Positions 14,001 to 26,000 of a stretch of 64,000 nt of DNA are shown here, piece by piece. Below the pieces are notes generated by a model, which was not told the origin of the DNA, did not search any database, and saw nothing but the letters and a program-made list of their open reading frames with translations. A program made the position numbers and the translations under genes. Position 1 is the stretch's first letter, and every line of letters starts with the position of its first letter. The DNA comes from Owenia fusiformis (Eukaryota > Annelida > Polychaeta > Sabellida > Oweniidae), in contig CAIIXF020000010.1 of NCBI GenBank assembly GCA_903813345.2, positions 12,839,181 through 12,903,180 on the forward strand. Direction: 5' to 3'.

Positions 14001-17000
14001 TCCTTTATAAGGCCAATGAAATGACGGGAATTGATTATACAAGTTGAAAACATATCTGTTGCACTAGATTGTGGTATTAAAAACAGAATTGGGATAATCT
14101 AATCGACATATAATATATTGAAAACTGATGATTTAAAATGCAACAATGTTCAAATTCATTGAAAATAAGAAAGCAAATGACCATATTCATTGTCAAATAT
14201 AGGTGACTTTCAAATCGGGGAATTATCATGAAATAAAGTAAAAACTGTTGTACATGATAGATTCGAATGACCTGTAATGATGACGACAAAAACACCGAAG
14301 ACAGTGATAATGCTAATATGTTCTTATCAAATATACTTGATATATGTTTGTGTAAAGGGCCTGGGATTATTGCTTTATGTTAAAAATATACATTTTGCAC
14401 TTAACTTACGTTGTATATTTGTAGTTGCTGTTAGATCTCTTAACCCAAAGAAGTCTTTCCTGAAATTTCGACTGGTCTCCGAGTCCGAAGATGAAGTTTG
14501 TGGTTTCGGCAATTTCCGCCAAAAGCCGTATGACAAGTATCAAATATTGGATGAATGTCCTTTTATGATTACAAATCGAGTTGATAATAAAAAGCCAATT
14601 TCCAAAATAACAATTAGATGGACGACTCCTGAGTGTGGATGTGTCAGATTAAGGTATTAAAAATGTACAAATTTTTACAATATTTTCATGAAACATTTCA
14701 TATGAAAATAATTTTAATTTTCATATATTTTAGATTGATAATTCTAGTACTTGAAAAAGTTAATATTATTTTCATTGAGTGTGATATGTTGTATGCTATC
14801 TCCATTTATCCATCGATCAGTAATAAATAATGCCAATTTCTTTGAATATGATCTCATACAGTATTTATCTCCATGATGTTTGATTTCAGCGCTGTTATTA
14901 TCTCAGACGATGAGACCAGTCACATTGCCAACGATGACCATTTAACAAAGAGAGTATGTATACAAGGTAAAAAATAATACGATTACTTTATCGAACATTT
15001 ATTTTTTCTCCACAATCTAAAGCTATATTTTATCTATACAGCTTCATCCTTTTCAAAATTATACATGGTCTTGCGGGCTATAAAGTAATTCAAATTCTTA
15101 ATTGAGTAGTAATTTGGCTCCAGGATTTAATTCATGCATCGCCATTATCTGCCATGTCATTGCAATGTCATTTCTGTATTGTTTTCAAAGAGATACTCTT
15201 TCATATAATATGCAGATTTTAATACAAATAATTTTGCCCATCATTTCTATCAATATTATTTATAAACATCATTTCTTCACTGCTGGAACTAAGGTACATT
15301 TTGCCGAAAGAAATAAATTCATATCCAACGCATTTTATATCGCAGGTGAGCCCAAAATACCAGAGAAATCTGTCAGTCATGTTGTACCGTCTCCGATGAC
15401 TGATGATGTCAGCGACCCAGATGTACAGAGTGATGAAAAGGAAATGATTGGCCTTGAAGATGAGGAATCACATTATGGCGACGTGGATGATGATGAGGAT
15501 GCAATGGTTAACAAAACAGCTGAAACACATTTAGACAATGCAAAGGGTACGATAAAAAGGACTGGTAATGGCAACCCTGGTGGAATTAGGAGAAATATAG
15601 AACGGGGTATACAGGCAGTCAAAAGGGTCTTTAAACCAGATATGGGAAGATTGCAACCACACAGGGGACAAAGAATGAGACAAGGACACAGACACCATGA
15701 GGTACATATCAAAATAATAATCAATCTGTCTGATGTATGTAAGTAAACCTATGAAAATTAAGTATTTTGTAGACATTTGAGCAACGTGGTTATTATGTTG
15801 ATGAGGTATCTTGCAAGACATTGATGAATGGCTGGTTCAAAAAATTGTTTCTGCTCATTGATTTGATATAATCATATACATTGTAATATTAATTTTAGAG
15901 AAGCAAAGACTGGAGTGAAAGAGTGGAGCACATGTGTTCAAAGATTAAAGAAGAACGTGACATAGAGATGGGTACCTTAAATCGATGGGGATGGAAAGTC
16001 ATGTGGCACCGTATTGAACAGTTCTGGGCAAAGTTAAATGGGGATGAAGCGACAGACATTGACGAGATAGCTCAGGAAAATCTGAATGCAACCCAAAAAT
16101 GTTGTACTCAGGTATGTGGTGTTATAACTAAAGATAAAGAACCTTACATGTAAACTTATGTACTGACTTGTTGATTGTATATAATAAGTGAACAACGGTC
16201 ATTTTATTTCATCTTTTAAAATAAATCACACGATTCACTTTAAAACATTAATGGACATTAATATATGATGTTGTAGGCTGATGATGCACGACTAGATTGT
16301 TTCCAAGGTCTAAAGGAACGGAGGGTAGACATGATGTGCGAGAAGGGACTACCTACAAATAGTGGAAGATGGATCAAGCCCAGCCTAAATATTGCTATTG
16401 AAAAATGCTGTGATTTTAAAGGTAAAATAGTTAGTAGTACTTGCTTACTATCTAGGGAATACACCCAACTAAATACCCTGGCTTAACCAATTGTAAACGA
16501 GACCAAAAGTATTTCTAACAAGGCACAATTTTCTAAGTAGGTTTGTATATTCATGTTATAAACAGAATACACATGAACGTGTCTTGAATTATCCATTTGT
16601 CCAGGTGAGGATCGTTATGACTGCTTCAATAACACCAAACAAGAATGGAAGGCTAACGCTAAAATGACTAACACTCGATGGAGAAAGGAGAGTTCTGATA
16701 AGTACTCGAAAGAATCTGAAGACACACTAACATCCAGATCATCATCAAGGTCATCATCAGCAGAATCCTCATCAGAAATATCAGCAATCTCCGACGAAGA
16801 ACTTGATAATGCCATTGACGTAGTGGTGGATGATATTGATGAACTGGAATTCTCCGAGGATGAACTAACGATAGATGATTTAAAAGAAGCAGAATATGAC
16901 ACAGTTGATGAACTTGATGAGAGTGTTGAGGTCACTGATGGTGTCAGCGAGGATTCCAGTGACGAAGTGAAGAATCCACAGGGCATGAGACGAAAACATA

Positions 17001-20000
17001 ATCACCACCCAAGACATAGAGGAAGAGGAATGGGTGAGCAGGTTCAATTCAAAAATAAAAAAGTTAAGGTTGCATTTTAAGTGTAAGTTGACAAATCAAA
17101 AACAAGAGTAAGAAACTTAAAGTGCAATTAAAATGAAAAATAAGATCATGCTTCGGGAAATATGACATAATATAATTACATAAATTGATATTTATTTCAG
17201 CAAAGATATTGAAGCATTACTGCTGCAGAGCAGGATTTATCACAGCAAAGAAGAGCAAAAGAACTGTAGTGTGCAAGAACAGAGCCAAGGGTTTTGACAT
17301 GAAGTTGCGAAGGTTAACAGGAATGGCCAAGAGAATCTGTTTCGTATCATTCAATAAATGCTGCAGCAAAATTTCAACACCAAAGTAAGCCTTGGTATTT
17401 TAAATTTGATAATAGTTTTTTGACACTTAACTGATATAATTTATTTCTGTTTGGAAATGCTGTTTGTAAGGTTAAATTTTACCATTATTAGGCTAATCAT
17501 TACAGATTATTTAACCATTTCTTATCATGTCTAGTTATATGTAAAGTAAAGCCTCTCAATAAACTAGACGCTTCTCAACAATATTACCATAGTTAATCTT
17601 AAATAAAAACAATTGAATTTTATTTTTCACAGGCCTACAACAATAACAGTTAATCCATCAAACACAGCAACTGCAATCTACAAGACTACAACAGAGGTAA
17701 AGTGTATTGATATAAAACAGAATCTTAAGATGTTCTGGACAAATCATTTGATTCTGGACTTGTCATATTTTTTTCAACGAAATCACATCCAAGGGTTGAA
17801 TTCAACCAGTCCAGAATCAAATGATTTGTCCAGAACCTCTTAAGATCCTGTTATAAGATAAAATATAATTCATTTCATCTATGAGCAAATGAGTTTTACA
17901 ATCATTACCCATCAAGGTTGGATTTTATTCAGCGAGCCAGACAACAACAGGAATTAATTACAGTGGAACAGTCTTTCTATCATTACGTAATTCGAATTAG
18001 CCTTTTTTTAATTCATTTCAAATTTAAAGCCCATTTAGACAGTTGCATTTTCTTTAAATTAGGAAGAAGATTTAGAGGAAGTTGCCAATGAAATCTCTGA
18101 AATAGAGTTCTCCGGAGGTGAGATCAGTGATGCCGATATAGAGCAAGCAGAAAGGGAAAGTGTTGCAGAGCTGGAAGCTGATGACACAGATGATGAACAG
18201 GAAGAGAGAAAAATACAGAAAGATACTAGACGACCAATTAAAGGTGAACATAAGAAAGAACACCATCGTGGACGTAAAGGAAAAAGTAAGTGTTTGAAAG
18301 GATAACAATTTAATCAAGAAATAACAATAATTAAAAATATGTCATTTAACACACAGTGTCAGTCAAACAGACAAGCATTAATGTTGTGATGATTTTGGAG
18401 GAATTAAAATAAAAAAACGATAGAATGTAAGCAAGTTTAATGGCATAACAAATCTCCAGTGATTGAAAGGTACAGTTCAGTGAAACGTATAGTAACTGTT
18501 TCTGATATTATCCTAGAATATAGTGTTATATAGGTCTCACTCAATGAATAATATTTTGTATTACAGAAATACCTATGCTGAAAAGAAAATGTTGTAGAGC
18601 AGGACGCATGCAGGCTAGAAAGGAGAATATAAGCGAGATAGCGGTCTGCAAGAGTGATGCATTTGGCTTCTTGAAGAGACTAAAGAGAGTTGGACCATTC
18701 GCAAAGAGGATTTGTTTCTTCAGCTTCAAAAAATGTTGTAGTTATGAACCTAGGTGGGTCTAATTTTGGAATTGTTGTAACTTAGGATTTAGTGTCAAGT
18801 TATGAACTAAAAGCAGAGATTTTTTCTAAGAATTGTTAGCTACAGTGTAAAAATCGACCCCAGATCTAATTTGAGGGAATATGGATATACTAATATTTTT
18901 TAAGTCAAGCTCCTTATTCAGTTTTCATTGTTCAACTGTTTGAAATAGTTCGAACTTTCAGTAGGACCTGCCTATTGAACTATCTATCAGCATTTCTTGA
19001 GTCGCTTCAGTTCTTCATGTATCAACTATCTTCACTCTTAAAGTGATTCCTTGACAATTTCAGGACAACAACAACTACTACACCTTCTACCCATAAGCCT
19101 ACAACTACAACTACATCAGAATCCTCACCAGACATATCCTTATCAGCCTCTAACGAAGAACTAGATAATTTCATTAACATTATGATGAATGAAATTAATG
19201 AACTGGAATTCACAGAGGATGAACTAACAATAGATGATCTAAAAGAAGCAGAAGACGACACAGTTGATGAGCTTGATGAGAGTGTCGAAATCACTGATAT
19301 TGACAGCGATGAAGATGACCTCAGTGAGGACACTGAGAAACCATCGGGCATGAGACGAAAACATAAAAACCACCCAAGATACAGAGGAATGGGAAGAGGT
19401 GAGCAGGATCAACTTTAACAAATCAAAAAAACTAATCAATAAGTTGCTTATTCGGAAAGGTCATGTTAAAACATTAAGTGTAAGATCCACAAATCAGAAA
19501 CAATAATTGAAGACTTATAATGCCATTATAAACAATAGTAATACGTTTCAAATGGTGATGAAATATGACACAATATAATTATATACATTTATTTTTATTT
19601 CAGCAAAAACATTGAAGAATTTCTGCTGTAGAGCAGGATTCATCATAGCAAAGATAAGCAACAAAACCGCAGTATGCAGGAACAGAGCCAAACATTTTGT
19701 CATGAAATTCAGAAGGTTGGCAGGAATGGCCAGGAGAATTTGTTTCATATCATTCAATAAATGCTGCAGTAAAATGTCACCTCCAAAGTAAGCTTTGATA
19801 CTTTATATTAATTATCATTTTTAGGTCACCAAAATGATGTGTGAATATTATCTCCCAGTTTAGGAAACAACATAAATAGCAAACAGCAAAACAAAACAAT
19901 TGTGTCAATTTTAACCCTCTATATGTTGGAAAACGTATTGAAATCTATCTTACTCAGTAAGAATACCTTTGCTCAGCCTGATCTTGTCCAATAGGTCACT

Positions 20001-23000
20001 CTTTCAGTAGAACCAATGCATTTAGCTATGTATCAGAATTTCCCGAGTCGTTTCAGTTCATGTATCATTGTCACGTATTATTGTCGTGTTTAAAGTGATT
20101 CCTTGACAATTTCAGGACAACAACACCTACTTCGTCTCCTACTCATATGCCTCCAACTGTTATGACATCAGAATCCTCATCAGAAATACCCTTATCAGGC
20201 TCCAACGAAGAACTTGATAATGCCATTGACGTTGTGGTGGATGATATTGATGAACTGGAATTCTCAGAGGATGAACTAACGATAGATGATTTAAAAGAAG
20301 CAGAAGATGACACAGTTGATGAACTTGATGAGAGAGTTGGGGCCACCCATGGTGACAGCGATAATGCTGACTCTAGTGAGGAAGTGAAGAAACCACAGGG
20401 CATGATACGAAAACATAATCACCACCCAAGACAAAGAGGAAGAGGAATGGGTGAGCAGGTTCAATTCAAAAAATGAAAAAATAAAAGTTGCATTTTAAGT
20501 GTAAGTTGACAAATCATTAACAAGAGTAAGAAACTTAAAGTGCAATTAAAATGAAAAATAAGAATTTGCTATAATTACATTAATTAATATTTATTTCAGC
20601 AAAGATATTGAAGCATTACTGCTGCAGAGCAGGATTTATCACAGCAAAGAAGAGCAAGAGAACTGTAGTGTGCAAGAACAGAGCCAAGGGTTTTGACATG
20701 AAGTTGCGAAGGTTAACAGGAATGGCCAAGAGAATCTGTTTCGTATCATTCAATAAATGCTGCAGCAAAATTTCACCACCAAAGTAAGCCTTGGTATTTT
20801 AAATTTGATAATGATTTTTTGTCACTAAACTGATAAAATTTATTTCTCAATTTGGAAAGGCTGTTTGTAAGGTTAAATTTTACCATTATTAGGCTAATCA
20901 TTACAGATTATTTAACCATTTCTTATCATGTCTAATTATATGTAAAGTAAAGCCTCTCAATAAACTAGACGCTTCTCGACAATCTTACCATAGTTTATCT
21001 TAAATAAAAATAATTGAATTTTAATTTTCACAGGCCTACAACAATAACAGTTAATCCATCAATCATAGCAACTGCAATCTACAAGACTTCAACAGAGGTA
21101 AAGTGAATTGATATAATATATAATTCATTTCACCTATGAACAAATGAGTTTTGCAATCATTACCAATCAAGGTTAGATTGTATTCAGCCAGCCAGACAAC
21201 AACAGGAATTAATTAGAATGGAACAGTCCTTCTAGCATTACATAATTCGAATTAGCCTTTTTTAAATTCATTTGAAATTTTAAAGCCCATTTAGACAGTT
21301 GCATTTTCTTTTATTTAGGAAGGAGATTTAGAAGAAGTTGCCAACGAAATCTCTGAAATAGAGTTCTCCGGAGGTGAGATCAGTGATGCCGATATAGAGC
21401 AAGCAGAAAGGGAAAGTGTTGCAGAGCTGGAAGCTGATGGCACAGATGATGAACAGGAAGAGAGAAAAATACAGAAAGATACTAGACGACCAATTAAGGG
21501 TGAATATAAGAAAGAACACCATCGAGGACGTAAAGGAAAAAGTAAGTGTTTGAAAGGATAACAATTCAATCAAGAAATAACAATAATTAAAAATATGTCA
21601 TTTAACACACAGTGTCAGTCGAACAGACAAGCATTAATGTTGTGATGATTTTGGAGGAATTAAAATAAAAAAACGATAGAAAGTAAGCAAGTTTAATGGC
21701 ATAACAAATCTCCAGTGATTGAAAGGTACAGTTCAGTGAAACGGATAGTAACTGTTTCTGATATTATCCTAGAATATTGTGTTATATAGGTCTGACTCAA
21801 TGAATAATATTTTGTATTACAGAAATACCTATGCTGAAAGGAAAATGTTGTAGAGCAGGACGCATGCAGGCTAGAAAGGAGAATACCAGCGAGATAGCAG
21901 TCTGCAAGAATGATGCATTTGGCTTCTTGAAGAGACTAAAGAGAGTTGGACCATTCGCAAAGAGGATTTGTTTCTTCAGCTTCAAAAAATGTTGTAGTTA
22001 TGAACCTAGGTATGAACTAAAAGCAGAGATTTTTTCTAAGAATTGTTAGCTACAGTGTAAAAATCGACCCCAGATCTGATTTGAGGAAATATAGATATAC
22101 TAATATTTTTAAAGTCAAGTTCCTTATGTTGAAGAATGAGAGCACTTTAGCTAAGCCTGATCTTTTGATGGATCTTATTCAGTTTTCATTGTTCAACTGT
22201 TTGAAATAGTTCTATGTGTCAGCATTTCTTGAGTCGCTTCAGTTCTTCATGTATCAACTATCTTCACTCTTAAAGTGATTCCTTGACAATTTTCAGGAGA
22301 ACAACAACTACTACACCTTCTACCCATAAGCCTACAACTACAACTACATCAGAATCCTCACCAGACATATCCTTATCAGCCTCTAACGAAGAACTAGATA
22401 ATTCCATTGACATTGTGATGAATAAAATTGATGAACTAGATTTCTCCGAGGATGATCTAACAATAGATGATCTAAAAGAAGCGGAAGACGACACAGTTGA
22501 TGAGCTTGATGAGAGTGTCGAGATCACTGATATTGACAGCACTGAAGATGACCTCAGTGAGGACATGAAGAAACCATCGGGCATGAGACAAAAACATAAA
22601 AACCACCCAAGATACAGAGGAAGGGGAAGAGGTGAGCAAGATCAACTTTAAAAAATAAGAAAAACTAATCAATAAGTTACTTATTTGAAAAGGTCATGTT
22701 AAAACATTTAGTGTAAGATCGACAAATCAAAAACAATAATTGAAAATTTATAATGCAATTATAAACAATAGTAATACGTTTCAAATGGTGATGAAATATG
22801 ACACAATATAATTATAAACATTTATTCTTATTTCAGCAAAGATATTGAAGAATTTCTGCTGTAGAGCAGGATTCATCATAGCAAAGATAAGCAACAAAAC
22901 CGCAGAATGCAGGAACAGAGCCAATCATTTTGTTATGAAGTTCAGAAGGTTGGCAGGAATGGCCAAGAGAATTTGTTTCATATCATTCAATAAATGCTGC

Positions 23001-26000
23001 AGTAAAATGTCACCTCCAAAGTAAGTTTGATATTTTAAATTAATTATCATTCTTAGGTCACCGAAATGATGTCTGAAATCATTTCCAGGCTCGGGAAACA
23101 ACATAAATAGCAAACAGCAAAACGAAACAATCGTGTCAATTTAAACATCTATATGTTGGAAAAAGTATTGATATCTATCTTACTTAGTTAGAGTACCTTT
23201 GCTCAGCCTGATCTTGTAAAATAGTTCACACTTTCAGGAGGACCAATGTATTTAGCTATGTATCAGAATTTCTTGAGTCGTTTCAGTTCTTCACGTGTCA
23301 ATTATTTTCACTTTTTAAATGATTCCTTGACAATTTCAGGGCAACAACAACTTCATCTACTACCCATAAGCCTACAACTACAACCACATCAGAATCCTCA
23401 TCAGATATAGCCCTATCAGCTTCCAACGAAGAATTATATAATTCCATTGACATTGTTATGGGTGGAATTGCTGAACTAGAATTCTCCGAGGATGAACTGA
23501 CGATAGATGATCTAAAAGAAGCTGAAGATGACACAGTTGATGAACTTAATGAGAGAGTTGAGGCCACCCATGGTGACAGCGATAATGCTGACTCTAGTGA
23601 GGAAGTGAAGAAACCACGGGGCATGATACAAAAACATAAAAACCATCCAAGACACAGAGGAAGAGGGAGAGGTGAGCAAGCTCAATTTAGAAAATCAAAA
23701 ACCTATTTTAATAAGTAGCTTTTTGCTTGAAAAGTTCATGTTAAAACATTAAGGTTAGATTGATAAATCATAGACAAGAGTTGAATACTTATAACGCAAT
23801 TAAAATGAATAATGATAACATGTTTCAAAGGTGAGGAAATATGACACAACATAACTGTATTCATTCATAATTACATATTTCCCCAGGGAAATAAACAGGG
23901 AATAGAATTGATTAACTCAAAATCCATATCAGGTGAGGCCATATATTGACACGTGGGCTGTCGCCCTGTCAATATGATATTCTCCTTGACCAATATCACA
24001 TTTCCCTTAAAATTCATATTCCATCACTCTGATTTAATGAACTTTATATACTCGTATTCATTTCAGCAAAGATATTGAAGCATTACTGCTGCAGAGCAGG
24101 ATTCATCATTGCAAAGAAGAGCAAGAGGACTTCAGTGTGTAGGAACAGATCCAAAGATTTTGTCATGAAGTTCAGAAAGTTGGCAGGAATGGCCAGGAGA
24201 ATCTGTTTCGTATCATTCAATAAATGCTGCAGCAAAATTTCTCCTCCAAGGTAAGCTTTATTATTTTGAACTCGATAATGTTTTTATCACCAAAATGATG
24301 CACGAATATTATTTCCCAATTTGGAAAACAAAATAACAGTATTAGGAAGCAATTTTGTAAATTTTGGGCCCCTCTATCCTATTAAAAAAACTTAGAACTT
24401 CTTCCCGATAAATGTAAAGAATCACTAAAATGATATAAACTTGGCATATTAGTGAGAAGAAAATCATCATTTGGGAATTTGTTTGCAATGTTGAAATTAA
24501 CGATTTTCAGGCTTATTATTGCAAATTATTTAACCATTTCTTATCACGTAGAACATGTAATATGGAGAGGAAAGCCTTACAATAAACATAATGTTTCTGT
24601 GCAACCCTCTTATACTAAATCTTCAATAAAAAGGTTTAATTTTATTTTTACAGACTACCGACAACAACAGTTAAACCAGCCACCACCACAACGGCAATGT
24701 ACAAGACTACCACAGAGGTAAGGTGTATTGATATAAAATACATTTATGTAAATAATATAGTCATCATAACCACCAAGGAAGAATTGCATTCAATGAACTA
24801 GACGACATCACTTCTTCAAGCATTACATATCATTCATATTATTCAATTTGAAAAAGTCATTTTGTTAAAGGCCCCGTGTAAAGTTTAAACCACTTTGGCT
24901 TATATTGTAGTCTTACCCAATGTTATCAAAGTGTGATATGTGAAACTTTTTTTTTAAATTTCAAAAAGTGGTTTTTGATAGACTTTTTGTTCCAAAATTT
25001 GTGAATTTATTTAAAACCAACTTTTAGAGGTCACTCATATCTTCTAATTAGCCACAATTCATACCAATGCATAGCATTCATCCTCCCATGTTTTTTGCCG
25101 AAAAAATTAAGAAAATTGGTTGATAAACAAGCGAGAAATGAACTTATCAGTGCATGAAAATGGTTCTGAGAAAAGTGCATTTCAAAATTTTAGTTCTCAT
25201 AGAAACAAATGGTACAATGATATCTAAAACATAATTTATTCTTCCTTTTAACCTGGTTAGACAATCAACATTGGTTTTTTATGAAAGTCTAGCATATTTA
25301 GAAAAGATTGACATCGAAAAAAAAAATTTTTTGTTACCTTAGTGACATCACTAATGTTTCAAAATATTTTTGATAAGCTAAAACATTGAAGTGGCCCATT
25401 AAATATGACATTTTATTATTGAAATAGTGTGTCTTTTGTTCAATCTTTGCATTGGTGTTAAAAAGATAATCTTTTTCGAAATGCATTAAGAGATATTTGA
25501 TGATTAAGAAATTTCAACTTTTTAAAAAAAATGGCGGGAAATTTGAATATTTGAGAAATGAAATGCTCACAACTTTTTTTTCCAAAATTTTTTTTTGTTC
25601 AAAAATCTCTAAAATCACTTTTTAAGTCCTAACAAATAGTAAATGAATTATAAAAAAATATTTTCAAACTTTAGACGGGGACTTTAATGAAAGCCCATTT
25701 AGACATTTGCAATTTCTTTTAATTAGGAAGAAGATTTAGAGGAAGTTGCCAATGAAATCTCTGAAATAGAGTTCTCCGGAGGTGAGATCAGTGATGCCGA
25801 TATAGAGCAGGCAGAAAAGGAAAGTGTTGCTGAGCTGGAAGCTAATGACACAGATGATGAACAGGAGGGTGAGAGAATACAGAAAAACACGAGACAACAA
25901 ATAAAGTGCACACATAAGAAAGAACACCATCGTGGACGTAAAGGAAAAAGTAAGTGTATGAAAGAATGATACACCAATCAAGAAGTGAAGATAATTCATA

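Noticed and set aside
18000-24300. The repeat cluster as several separate genes
   Set aside because: There is only one signal peptide and one start; splice phases chain all modules into a single frame that ends at 26909.
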